A DNA stretch of 8,561 bases from contig JASIBJ010000157.1 in the NCBI GenBank assembly GCA_030045215.1, positions 1 through 8,561 of the forward strand, written 5' to 3'. Positions within the stretch are counted from its first letter, which is position 1. The number at the start of each line of letters is the position of its first letter. A model generated the notes under the pieces. That model worked only from the letters and a program-made list of their open reading frames with translations. It was not told the origin of the DNA and did not search any database. Made by a program: the position numbers and the translations under genes. Origin of the DNA: Streptosporangiaceae bacterium. Its GTDB lineage: Bacteria > Actinomycetota > Actinomycetes > Streptosporangiales > Streptosporangiaceae. Positions 1 to 6,046 of the stretch are shown here, one piece after another.

Positions 1-18
1 CGCATACTCCAGTCATGA
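1..18 (+). CDS. 3' end of an upstream gene, probably AbiEi-type antitoxin (partial)
   Basis: Reading in the frame that begins at base 1 gives only Arg-Ile-Leu-Gln-Ser and then a TGA stop, whose TGA shares bases with the ATG of the next gene (ATGA at 15-18). A 4-base stop/start overlap is the usual arrangement for a two-gene toxin-antitoxin operon. AbiEii toxins are normally encoded directly downstream of an AbiEi winged-helix antitoxin, so this tail is most likely that antitoxin. Five residues carry no family signal, so the identity rests on context alone. Confidence 0.4.
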   Translation, partial: RILQS

Positions 19-908
19 CCAGGCCGAACCGGGCAACCGCCTCCGGGCGCGCCTACCTGGACTTGCAGGCCCGCGCGCGGCAGGAGGGCCGCCCTGCCGA
101 CGAGCTGCTCACGCTCTACGTTCTGGAACGGTTCCTGTACCGGCTGTCGGTCTCGGCGCACAGCGACCGCCTGATCCTGAAGGGCGGAATGTTGCTATCC
201 GCGTTCGGCCAGCGCCGCCCCACCCGTGACATCGACCTGCTCGCCGAGACCACCTCCAAGGAGCCTGAGGTGATCGCCGCGCTGGTTCGCGAGATTGCGG
301 CCGTCGAAGTTGATGACGGCGTCGTCTATGACACAAGCCAGACGTCGACCCGGATGATCCGCGAGCAGGATCTGTACGCAGCCGTGAGGGTCGCCGTCCC
401 AGCCCGCATCGACCGGGCCCGCCAGCCGCTGCGGATCGACGTCAACGTCGGCGATCCTGTGACGCCAGCGCCGACGATTGTGAGCTATCCGGCGCTGCTC
501 GGCCAACCATTCCCTCTCCTCGCCTACCCGATCGAGGCCGTCCTGGCGGAGAAGCTTGTAACCATGGTGGCGCGCGGAGACACCACCACCCGCGACAGGG
601 ATTTTGCCGATGTCCTCCTGCTCGCTGGACACCATGACATCGACGCTGTCAGCCTGTCCAGAGCAGTCTCGGCCACCGCCGGTTTCCGCCAGGTGGCCTT
701 GCGTGCCATCAGCAAAACGCTGGTGACGCTGGGCCGCGACAGGCAGCACGACTGGCAGCGGCTGCTAGCTCGTGCAGGGCTGGAAGGCAAGCTGCCATCC
801 GACTACTCCCAGGCAATCATGCAAGTCACGGCCTTCGGCGATCCAGTCATCACCGGCTCTCTCACATCCGGCCACTGGGACCATCGGCAAGGTAAGTGGA
901 CGGCCTAG
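15..908 (+). CDS. AbiEii-type nucleotidyltransferase toxin (type IV toxin-antitoxin)
   Basis: This 297-residue protein has the layout of AbiEii/AbiGii nucleotidyltransferases of the DNA polymerase beta fold, which act in the cytoplasm as toxins and, in phage-defence versions, cause abortive infection. Visible motifs are Lys-Gly-Gly at 56-58, followed by Arg-Pro-Thr-Arg-Asp-Ile-Asp-Leu at 68-75 with the metal-binding Asp-X-Asp (D72, D74). A third acidic strand lies at IDVNVGD (141-147). A conserved EAVLAEKL segment at 174-181 carries K180, and RDRDFADVLLL follows at 193-203. The end, GHWDHRQGKW, resembles the usual family C-terminus, so the gene looks intact. The ATG at 15 overlaps the stop of the preceding gene, indicating translational coupling to a probable AbiEi antitoxin. 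Family membership is well supported. Whether it serves phage defence or element maintenance cannot be told from sequence. Confidence 0.88.
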   Translation: MTRPNRATASGRAYLDLQARARQEGRPADELLTLYVLERFLYRLSVSAHSDRLILKGGMLLSAFGQRRPTRDIDLLAETTSKEPEVIAALVREIAAVEVDDGVVYDTSQTSTRMIREQDLYAAVRVAVPARIDRARQPLRIDVNVGDPVTPAPTIVSYPALLGQPFPLLAYPIEAVLAEKLVTMVARGDTTTRDRDFADVLLLAGHHDIDAVSLSRAVSATAGFRQVALRAISKTLVTLGRDRQHDWQRLLARAGLEGKLPSDYSQAIMQVTAFGDPVITGSLTSGHWDHRQGKWTA

Positions 909-1192
909 CATCGCCATCAGGCCGCCCGAGCACCGCGACCAAGATCTCGCTCTCCCGGATGACGGCCAGGCGCTCAGTGCGTCTTTCCACCAGCCCATGC
1001 ACTCATCGACGATGCAGACGAACTGGCAAGCCGAGTCGTCACTCTCCGTGGCCTCCTAGCAGGCGATCGGGCCCGTCGCGTAGGAACGCTTCGTGGAACG
1101 ACTTCATTGAGAACTGTGCGCGCCTGGTGCTTTCCGTCCATACGAGCGCTGCGTCTGTGCAGGCAGAGCGTTCAGGGCTCCGCAGCGTCCCT
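909..1192. other. Intergenic stretch with no recognisable gene
   Basis: No frame on either strand gives a protein I recognise. Open frames here have skewed arginine/serine/proline-rich translations typical of out-of-frame high-GC DNA. One short stretch around 1000-1050 reads as HALIDDADELASRVVTLRGL, faintly helical, but it is not bounded by a start or RBS and I cannot place it. The region ends at the first tRNA-derived repeat. Confidence 0.5.
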
Positions 1193-1239
1193 CTCTTGAT
1201 CCGCGGGTTCTGGGTTCAAGTCCTGGCGGCGCACCCGTT
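1193..1239 (+). repeat. tRNA-Lys 3'-half remnant, copy 1 (probable attachment-site scar)
   Basis: This 47-nt sequence matches the second copy at 2383-2430 except for three substitutions and one missing base. It runs from the anticodon loop (CTCTTGA, anticodon CTT in the correct place) through the 3' anticodon stem, the variable loop, a TTCAAGT T-loop and the acceptor end GGCGCACC. Base 37 is G rather than A, and one base is missing near the T-stem/acceptor junction, so the copy has drifted. No matching D-arm or 5' acceptor strand lies upstream, so it is not a tRNA gene. Repeats of a tRNA 3' end are the usual footprint of tyrosine-recombinase elements that integrate into tRNA genes. Confidence 0.75.
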
Positions 1240-1362
1240 GTGACCTGCGCCGATGCCTTGTCCTGATGTCGGCGCTGACTTTTATGGGCCGGCTATGTGA
1301 ACCACAGCTGCTGGATGTCCCGATCTGCCGATCTTCCCGGTCAGGCGACACCCCCGCGCACA
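1240..1362. other. Spacer between att-like repeat and toxin gene
   Basis: This short stretch lies downstream of the toxin stop and next to tRNA repeat copy 1. I see no convincing terminator. The bases at 1241-1255 (TGACCTGCGCCGATG) recur with one mismatch at 2332-2346, just inside the other repeat. Confidence 0.4.
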
Positions 1363-1662
1363 CTACTCAAGATCGAACGCCGCATGGATGGCGGCCGTCA
1401 ACTCCTGCTCCTGTTGAGGGAGTAGGTGCCCGATCCGTTCGCCGAGAGCCGCCTTCGGAATCGTGACTATGTTGTCGCAGTTCACCACCGATTCATGGCC
1501 AAGGCCGTTGGCATGCCCGACCGCGATCTCGACGGACAGGCCGCGCACTGTAGAGGTGATCGGGGCGACAGTCACCTGAGTCCGCTGCTGGACGACCAGG
1601 TCCCGGGTAAGGACCAGAACCGGGCGTGCCTTGTCCAGATGTGCGATGTGAATCGGCCTCAC
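1363..1662 (-). CDS. MazF/PemK-family endoribonuclease toxin
   Basis: This 99-residue toxin belongs to the MazF/PemK family of mRNA interferases, which cut RNA in the cytoplasm when the antitoxin is lost. The signature segments are RPVLVLTRD (13-21), VTVAPITSTVRGL (30-42), the VEIAVG strand with NGL (44-54), SVVNCDNI (58-65) and a closing IHAAFDLE helix. The N-terminus starts directly at MRPIHIAHLDKARP and lacks the first RGDIW strand of Escherichia coli-type MazF. From memory this short form is common in actinobacteria, so it does not imply truncation. Translation starts at GTG (1662-1660), which overlaps the antitoxin stop as GTGA. The toxin is therefore the second gene of the operon and is coupled to the antitoxin. 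RNA specificity cannot be read from sequence. Confidence 0.88.
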   Translation of the reverse strand: MRPIHIAHLDKARPVLVLTRDLVVQQRTQVTVAPITSTVRGLSVEIAVGHANGLGHESVVNCDNIVTIPKAALGERIGHLLPQQEQELTAAIHAAFDLE

Positions 1663-1895
1663 TGATCCGGGTCCACCGGCTGGCCGGAAAGGTGTTGCAC
1701 GAGGTCGATCATGTCGGCATCCTCCCCCGCCTCGGCATAAATCGCCGCGTCCTGGACAGCCAACTCATGGCGGCGTTCCCGGTCCAGCGCTCGCGCGATG
1801 ACCGCAGCTCGGCTCGAACCCCGGCCTCTTTCGACCAGCTGATCGACAAACCTCACCATGTCGTCGGGCAGCCGGACCGCGATCTGAGTGCTCAT
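1659..1895 (-). CDS. Ribbon-helix-helix antitoxin (MazE/CopG-like)
   Basis: This 78-residue protein pairs with the MazF-like toxin directly downstream. The N-terminus TQIAVRLPDDMVRFVDQLVERGRGSSRAAVIARALDRE (3-40) is a typical ribbon-helix-helix DNA-binding fold: a beta strand at about 3-8, helix 1 at about 11-22, the Gly-containing turn, and helix 2 at about 27-40. The acidic C-terminal half (QDAAIYAEAGEDADMIDLVQHL) would be the toxin-wrapping arm. Stop and toxin start overlap by four bases. No Shine-Dalgarno sequence precedes the ATG. Instead a -10-like hexamer lies exactly six bases upstream, suggesting a leaderless mRNA. A TACCA/TGGTA dyad covering the start region is a likely autoregulatory operator. 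Confidence 0.87.
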   Translation of the reverse strand: MSTQIAVRLPDDMVRFVDQLVERGRGSSRAAVIARALDRERRHELAVQDAAIYAEAGEDADMIDLVQHLSGQPVDPDQ

Positions 1896-1910
1896 ACCAA
1901 TATGGTACCA
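1895..1910 (-). promoter_or_regulatory. Likely operator and -10 region of the toxin-antitoxin operon
   Basis: On the plus strand the bases read TACCAATATGGTACCA. This contains a perfect TACCA-N3-TGGTA dyad (1895-1907) overlapping a second palindrome, TGGTACCA (1903-1910), giving three alternating half-sites. On the coding strand TACCAT (1907-1902) could be a -10 box placed six bases before the ATG, which fits leaderless transcription. I see no good -35 hexamer. Overlapping short half-sites at the start of an RHH antitoxin gene fit autorepression by the antitoxin. Confidence 0.5.
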
Positions 1911-2382
1911 GAACGGGATGCGGCGTGCGTGCCTCTAAAATTGGTGCCTCGGTCTCGCCGCCGCGCTCCATCACCAGCAGCTCCGGCTGGCCGTCACCGT
2001 GCTCATCGTGAATGTCGGGGAAATCATCGAGATCCTGGCGCGTGGCCACGCGTCACGCCACTTACCGGATGCACGCGCGGCAGCGTCGACCGACTTGTAC
2101 CCGGCTGCGTCGTGCAGGCATAAAGGGCGTCAGCAGAACAGCGGGCATGGCCAGCCCGCTGTCGATGGGGAGGGAGATCGACGACGCCCTCGGTTTGCCT
2201 GGCGACCGCAGCCCGGTCCCATCGACCACAGCAGCTGCGGCCACGGCATCGGCCCCGGTGTCGTTGCGGTTGCAGTTCTCGTCGCAGTCCACGTTCGCCC
2301 GGCGCTGTTCACCGACATCCACCAGCACCGCTGACCTGCGCCAATGTACGCCCGTGAACATCGGCGTACGGCACAGTCCAGC
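1911..2382. other. Intergenic stretch, no supported gene; possible decayed DNA
   Basis: This 470-base stretch lies between the toxin-antitoxin promoter and the second tRNA repeat. On the minus strand a frame starting at 2049 reads MATRQDLDDFPDIHDEHGDGQPELLVMERGGETEAPIL. This is unusually acidic and protein-like for an off-frame read, but it soon runs into the antitoxin gene in another frame and has no recognised relative. Other open frames on both strands (about 2062-2361) overlap each other without family signals. A recombinase or excisionase gene, expected inside an integrative element, is not visible. Confidence 0.4.
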
Positions 2383-2430
2383 CTCTTAATCCGCGGGTTC
2401 GGGGTTCAAGTCCCTTGCGGCGCACCCGTT
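2383..2430 (+). repeat. tRNA-Lys(CTT) 3'-half remnant, copy 2 (probable attachment-site scar)
   Basis: The segment can be laid out exactly as tRNA positions 32-75: anticodon loop CTCTTAA (anticodon CTT), 3' stem TCCGC, variable loop GGGTT, T-stem CGGGG, T-loop TTCAAGT, 3' T-stem CCCTT, acceptor GCGGCGC, discriminator A and CC. The next bases, CGTT, are shared with copy 1. The 50-80 bases upstream contain no D-arm (no TAGCTCAG-like segment) and no complement of the acceptor strand, so only the 3' half exists. This is the pattern left at the distal end of an element integrated into a tRNA-Lys gene. Confidence 0.8.
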
Positions 2431-2441
2431 TTCTGTCTTAG

Positions 2442-2505
2442 TTCGGCAGATGCCTGACGGTGTTTCGGCTGACGCTTTACAGCTGCTTCGGCTGATCCTT
2501 GACAC
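2442..2505 (+). repeat. Three 19-bp direct repeats at 22-23-bp spacing (IS-end-like)
   Basis: The units begin at 2442 (TTCGGCAGATGCCTGACGG), 2464 (TTCGGCTGACGCTTTACAG) and 2487 (TTCGGCTGATCCTTGACAC). They match each other at 14-15 of 19 bases and start two helical turns apart, so all would present the same DNA face to a protein. They lie between the tRNA scar and a transposase-like reading frame. The simplest reading is subterminal transposase-binding repeats of an insertion sequence whose tip may be the TGT at 2434. Confidence 0.55.
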
Positions 2506-2523
2506 TCCCTTGGCATGAGGGAG
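2501..2523. promoter_or_regulatory. Inverted repeat ACTCCCT-N7-AGGGAGT at transposase start
   Basis: The 7-bp arms (2504-2510 and 2518-2524, within a base at the edges) flank TGGCATG, so the ATG of the transposase remnant lies in the loop. A TTGACA at 2499-2504 gives the segment the look of a promoter whose spacer carries a dyad. It could also be a stem that hides the start codon. It belongs to the broken insertion sequence, not clearly to the downstream phosphotransferase gene. Confidence 0.3.
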
Positions 2524-2577
2524 TTGAGCGTGGCGGAGCAGAGGTATCAGGCTGTCCTGGCAGTGATCGGCGAGGGT
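2515..2577 (+). pseudogene. N-terminal remnant of an IS481-family transposase
   Basis: The frame from the ATG at 2515 reads [21 protein letters not shown]. This closely resembles the opening of many actinobacterial IS481-family transposases (ELSVVEQRYxAVLAV), where a helix-turn-helix (SQVAxxxGVSRQTLHxWL) should follow. Here the match ends after about 21 codons. The open frame continues to 2766 with unrelated residues and overlaps the phosphotransferase gene out of frame. No DDE catalytic domain is present, so the gene is dead. The repeats just upstream support an insertion-sequence left end. Family assignment is from memory of the N-terminal motif. Confidence 0.55.
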
Positions 2578-2680
2578 GGTGGTCGCCAGGCCCTCGGCTT
2601 GTCATTTCAGCGAGCCAGGCAGCTCGCCGGCCGCTCGGATGCCCTTTCGTGGCGTGTGGGGAGCGCCTTACTGTGGCGCA

Positions 2681-3214
2681 GTGACGACTCAGATGATCAT
2701 CCTCAACGGTGGTTCCAGCTCGGGGAAGTCCGGGATCGTACGGTGTCTGCAGGCCGTGCTGCCTGATCCCTGGCTTGCATTCGGGTGCGACTCGTTCGTC
2801 GAGGCTCTGCCCGTGAGGATGCAGGCGTCGGGCGCGGGGATCGTGGTTGCGGCGAATGGCAGGGTGAGTGTCGGCACCGACTTCCAGGCACTGGAGGCAG
2901 CCTGGCGGGACGGCGTCGGGGCGATGGCCCGTGCTGGCGCGAGGATCGTGATCGATGACGTCTTTCTTGGCGGCGCGGCGTCCCAGCAGCGGTGGCTGAA
3001 GGCCCTGGGCGGGCTGGCCGTGTTGTGGGTCGGCGTCAGGTGCGACAGCGCGGTCGCCGCAGGCCGCGAGCTGGCACGAGCAGATCGCACCCAGGGGATG
3101 GCCGCGTCGCAGGCGGAGGTGGTTCACGAGGGCGTCCTCTATGACCTCGAGGTGGACACCACGCATGCCGAGTCACTCGTCTGCGCCCGAACCATCGCCG
3201 CCCACGTGAGCTGA
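2681..3214 (+). CDS. cpt: Chloramphenicol 3-O-phosphotransferase family protein
   Basis: The 177-residue product resembles Streptomyces venezuelae chloramphenicol phosphotransferase (178 residues) along its whole length. That enzyme uses ATP to phosphorylate the primary 3-hydroxyl of chloramphenicol, inactivating the drug in the cytoplasm. The Walker A loop GGSSSGKS is at 10-17. Asp37, the proposed catalytic base, falls at exactly position 37 (FGCD). [17 protein letters not shown] (about 87-103), LWVGVRCD and the closing [19 protein letters not shown] segment are all family hallmarks. I chose the GTG at 2681 because it gives (M)[10 protein letters not shown], matching the known start (MTTRMIILNGG). 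A GGGGAG lies 17 bases upstream, which is far for ribosome binding; ATG 2693 is the alternative. The gene is preceded by IS remains and convergent with an exporter gene. The true substrate might be another hydroxylated compound. Confidence 0.85.
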   Translation: MTTQMIILNGGSSSGKSGIVRCLQAVLPDPWLAFGCDSFVEALPVRMQASGAGIVVAANGRVSVGTDFQALEAAWRDGVGAMARAGARIVIDDVFLGGAASQQRWLKALGGLAVLWVGVRCDSAVAAGRELARADRTQGMAASQAEVVHEGVLYDLEVDTTHAESLVCARTIAAHVS

Positions 3215-3234
3215 TCACGGAGGCATTCCCCGCG

Positions 3235-3250
3235 CCCGGCGATCTCCGGG
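3235..3250. terminator. Possible bidirectional hairpin between convergent genes
   Basis: CCCGG-CGATCT-CCGGG forms a 5-bp GC stem with a 6-base loop, entirely within the 39-base gap between two convergent stop codons. There is no T-run on either side, so it would be a weak or non-canonical terminator. Its placement is the main support. Confidence 0.35.
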
Positions 3251-3253
3251 AGC

Positions 3254-4822
3254 TCAGGTCGTGCTGCGAACCAATTCCGCCTCGGCGCCCTCGCCGACCG
3301 GGACGGCAGGCTCAGCAATGCCGAGTCGGCCAGGCAGCAGGCGCGCTATCAGGGCCCCGGCCACCAGCACCGCGGCACCGAGCCCAAACGCCCGGTCATA
3401 CCCGGTGGTCGCGGCGGAGGCGACCGCGTAGGGGCCGGATGAATGCGCGTGGACTCCGGCGGCGATGGTTGCGGTAACGGCCAGCCCGATGGCTCCGCCA
3501 ACCTGGCGGGTGGTGCTGACCAGGCCCGATGCCAGGCCTGCCTGCTGCGGGGGCACACCGGCGGTTGCACCCATCGTCATCGGAACGAATGACAGGCCGA
3601 ACCCCGCGCCGACGAGCAGGCCCGGCAGGAACACGCCAGACCAGTAGCCATCGCCAGGGGACAGTTGCGTCATCCAGGCCAGGCCCGTCGCCGCCAGCAG
3701 CAGTCCCGCAGTTAGTTGCCGCCGCGCCCCGATCCTGGCCACCATCCGGGCTGCCACCAGGGCGGCGGACAGGATCGCCAGGCCGACCGGGAGGAACGCC
3801 AGTCCCGCTCGCAGCGGCGTGTAGCGGTTGACCTGCTGGAAGTACAGCGACAGGAAGAAGAAAAGGCTGAAGATCGAGGCTCCGATGGCGAATGACACCC
3901 CGTTGGCCGCGGTGAGGGACCGGCGGCGGAACACTCCGAGTGGCACCAGCGGGTGCCCGGCCAGCCTGGCCTCGATCAGCACGAACACTCCCAGCAGGGC
4001 GACGCCCAGAGCCAGGATCGAGATCGTGTGCGGCGATCCCCACGGGTGTGTCTCCGTACCTACGATCCCGTAGACGATCAGTGCCATCCCTGCGGTGACC
4101 GTGACCGCGCCGGGCACGTCGAGGCGACGGGCGGCGCCACCGGCACGGGACTCCGAGAGCGTCCATGCCGCACCCGCGAGCACAGCAATGCCGACCGGCA
4201 CGTTAACGAACAGCACCCACCGCCAGTCGAGTAGGTCAGTGAGGATGCCGCCAGCGAGCACACCGATCGCCGCACCGCTGGCGGCCGTCGCCGACCAGGC
4301 GCCCAGCGCCCGACGCCGCGCGGCCGGAGCGGTGAACGTGGTCGTGAGCAGGCTCAGCGTCGCCGGGGCCAGCACCGCTCCGGCAGCGCCCTGGAGGGCC
4401 CTGGCGGCGATCAGCCATGCCCCGCTTTGCGCTAGCCCGCCGAGCAGGCTAAAGGCCGTGAACGAGGCCAGCCCGAGCAAGAACGCCCGCCTGCGGCCAA
4501 ACAGGTCGGCAGCCCGGCCGCCGAGCAGTAGCAGGCCGGCGAACGTCAGCGTGTAGGCGTTGATGACCCACTGCTGCCCGCCCTGAGACAGGTGCAGGCC
4601 GATCTTCATCTGCGGGAGCGCCACGTTCACGATCGAAATGTCCAAAACCACCATGAACTGCGCGAGACAGCACACGGTTAGCGTAGCCCAGAGCGGCACA
4701 GACCTGCCTGCCGTGCGGACCGGACCGTGGCCGGCCGGACTGGCACCGCGGGCCGCCCAGCTCAGCGGGAATGCCTCTGGCCGCCGGAAGCCCTTCGTTC
4801 CCTGCGAGTTCAGCCGCGCCAC
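3254..4822 (-). CDS. MFS multidrug exporter, DHA2 (EmrB/QacA) family
   Basis: A 522-residue inner-membrane antiporter that would expel small hydrophobic or cationic compounds using the proton gradient. A basic cytoplasmic tail of about 43 residues precedes the first helix. Helix 1 holds LDISIVNVALP (60-70), the DHA2 signature with its membrane Asp61. Motif A is GGRAADLFGRRR (101-112). An antiporter motif C-like segment, SGAAIGVLAGGILTD, lies at 182-196. The later helices, length and long central span fit the 14-helix DHA2 type. The start is decided by the sequence: AGGAGG lies six bases before the GTG at 4822, while the upstream in-frame ATG (4837) contains that ribosome site within its own codons. 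The gene is convergent with the phosphotransferase gene and divergent from the sigma factor. Substrate cannot be predicted; chloramphenicol is a contextual guess. Confidence 0.87.
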   Translation of the reverse strand: MARLNSQGTKGFRRPEAFPLSWAARGASPAGHGPVRTAGRSVPLWATLTVCCLAQFMVVLDISIVNVALPQMKIGLHLSQGGQQWVINAYTLTFAGLLLLGGRAADLFGRRRAFLLGLASFTAFSLLGGLAQSGAWLIAARALQGAAGAVLAPATLSLLTTTFTAPAARRRALGAWSATAASGAAIGVLAGGILTDLLDWRWVLFVNVPVGIAVLAGAAWTLSESRAGGAARRLDVPGAVTVTAGMALIVYGIVGTETHPWGSPHTISILALGVALLGVFVLIEARLAGHPLVPLGVFRRRSLTAANGVSFAIGASIFSLFFFLSLYFQQVNRYTPLRAGLAFLPVGLAILSAALVAARMVARIGARRQLTAGLLLAATGLAWMTQLSPGDGYWSGVFLPGLLVGAGFGLSFVPMTMGATAGVPPQQAGLASGLVSTTRQVGGAIGLAVTATIAAGVHAHSSGPYAVASAATTGYDRAFGLGAAVLVAGALIARLLPGRLGIAEPAVPVGEGAEAELVRSTT

Positions 4823-5037
4823 TTCACGCCTCCTCATGGGGATGCAGACTGTTACACCCGTTCAGACACCGGACAGCGGGCACATTGAGCGATGAATTTG
4901 CGGCGCGTCTGGTGTTGCGCCCCCCGAACGCGTGGGCTGGCCGCGCGACGCCGGCGGCTCCTGAAGCGCTCGATTTCGCCGGTGAATTGAGAAGGCGAGC
5001 GGTGTTGTAACTTCCAGGAGGCGAGCCTGGCGAAAGG
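4823..5037. promoter_or_regulatory. Divergent promoter region, exporter and sigma factor
   Basis: This 215-base gap must carry both promoters. Toward the exporter (minus strand) a GGTGTAAC lies at 4852-4859, and toward the sigma gene (plus strand) GGTGTTGTAAC lies at 5001-5011, with TTGAGA at 4987-4992 and TAACTT at 5008-5013 (15-base spacer, short). The shared GGTGT-TAAC element on both strands could reflect a common regulator or chance. Ribosome-site candidates for the sigma gene are AGGAGG (5016-5021) and AAAGGA (5033-5038). Confidence 0.3.
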
Positions 5038-6039
5038 ATGACAGCACGGATGGACGACACAGTTCTCGAGCGGGCCCGAGCCGGTGATGGCGACGCCTTC
5101 CAGGAACTCGTCGAACCGCTGCGGCGGGAGATCCTCGCGCACTGTTACCGGATCATCGGGTCACTCCACGACGCTGAGGACGTACTCCAGGAGACTCTGT
5201 TGTCTGCATGGCGGGCGCTTGAGCGGTTTGACGGCCGTTCCCTGCGGCCCTGGCTGTACCGCATCGCCACTAACCACTGCCTCAATTTCCTCAGGGACGG
5301 ATCCCGCCGTCCTCAGTCGGTCCTTCTCTCCCGGCCGGCATCCCTGACCGAACGCCTGGTCAGCTCGGACGAGCCATGGTGGCTCGAGCCCTATCCGGAC
5401 ACGTTGCTCGATGACGCGGGCTCCCGTCCCGAGGCCCGTTACGACGCCCGCGAGTCCATAGCGCTATCTTTCGTGGCCGGGCTGCAGCGCCTGCCCGTCC
5501 AGCAGCGGGCCGCTCTGGTCCTGCGCGACGTGCTCGGCTTCTCCGCGGCCGAAACCGCCGACCTCCTGGACACGACGCCAGCCTCGGTCAACAGCGCCCT
5601 GGTACGGGCTCGAACCGGATTCCGGCCCGAGCGCGATCCGGAGCAGGTGCCGCTTCCGCGATCCGCGGCGGAGGCTCACGTGGTTGAGCGTTTCGTCGAC
5701 GCCTTCCAACGCGGTGATCCCGGCGAGGTGGTCGCCGTGCTGACGGAAGATGCCAGGCTCACCATGCCACCTGAGCCATTCGAGTGCGGCGGATCCGCCG
5801 CCATCGCCGACTTCATGCCGCGAGTGGGCTTCTGGGGCGCTGAAATGAGGCTGGTACCCACCAGGGCCAACAACCAGCCTGCCTTCGGCTTCTACCGCCC
5901 CGACCCCAACTCGCCCATCTTGCGAGCCGGCGGCCTCATCGTGCTGGCCCTGCGTGATGATCGCGTGTCAAGCATTACCCGCTTCCATCCGGAGCTCTTT
6001 GACCGGTTCGGACTGCCGCGCACACTGCCGCGTGACTGA
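5038..6039 (+). CDS. ECF sigma-70 factor with C-terminal SnoaL-like domain (TIGR02960 type)
   Basis: A 333-residue extracytoplasmic-function sigma factor that would direct RNA polymerase to a small set of promoters. Region 2 covers about 20-90 (HCYRIIGSLHDAEDVLQETLLSAWRALERFDGRSLRPWLYRIATNHCLNFLRD). The linker WWLEPYPDTLLDD (114-126) is typical of this subgroup, to which Mycobacterium tuberculosis SigG also belongs as far as I recall. Region 4 is about 146-193 (GLQRLPVQQRAALVLRDVLGFSAAETADLLDTTPASVNSALVRAR). Residues about 213-325 form a SnoaL/NTF2-like domain, which in related sigma factors controls activity in place of a separate anti-sigma factor. The end, FDRFGLPRTLP, is family-like. The start is uncertain: ATG 5038 is too close to AAAGG and 16 bases from AGGAGG, while ATG 5050 (MDDTVLERARAGDG) matches relatives well. 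No anti-sigma gene is adjacent. Confidence 0.9.
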   Translation: MTARMDDTVLERARAGDGDAFQELVEPLRREILAHCYRIIGSLHDAEDVLQETLLSAWRALERFDGRSLRPWLYRIATNHCLNFLRDGSRRPQSVLLSRPASLTERLVSSDEPWWLEPYPDTLLDDAGSRPEARYDARESIALSFVAGLQRLPVQQRAALVLRDVLGFSAAETADLLDTTPASVNSALVRARTGFRPERDPEQVPLPRSAAEAHVVERFVDAFQRGDPGEVVAVLTEDARLTMPPEPFECGGSAAIADFMPRVGFWGAEMRLVPTRANNQPAFGFYRPDPNSPILRAGGLIVLALRDDRVSSITRFHPELFDRFGLPRTLPRD

Positions 6040-6046
6040 CGCCGAC

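Noticed and set aside
195..749. Antisense open frame of 184 codons opposite the AbiEii gene
   Set aside because: No family signal; its composition is that of a complementary-frame shadow of the toxin gene.
1000..1110. A decayed Dps-like fragment (HALIDDADELASRVVTLRGL)
   Set aside because: The resemblance is short, no metal-site residues are seen, and the frame has no start or continuing homology.
1140..1235. A complete tRNA gene ending at copy 1
   Set aside because: A GGCAGAGC resembling a D-arm lies at about 1162, but the distance to the anticodon loop is far too long and there is no 5' acceptor strand pairing with the 3' end.
2340..2430. A complete tRNA-Lys gene ending at copy 2
   Set aside because: The bases upstream of the anticodon loop lack a D-arm, an anticodon 5' stem (GCGGA) and an acceptor complement (GCGCCGC).
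3396..4166. Long minus-strand open frame of 256 codons inside the exporter gene
   Set aside because: It is an Arg/Gly/Pro-rich off-frame read overlapping a well-supported MFS gene.
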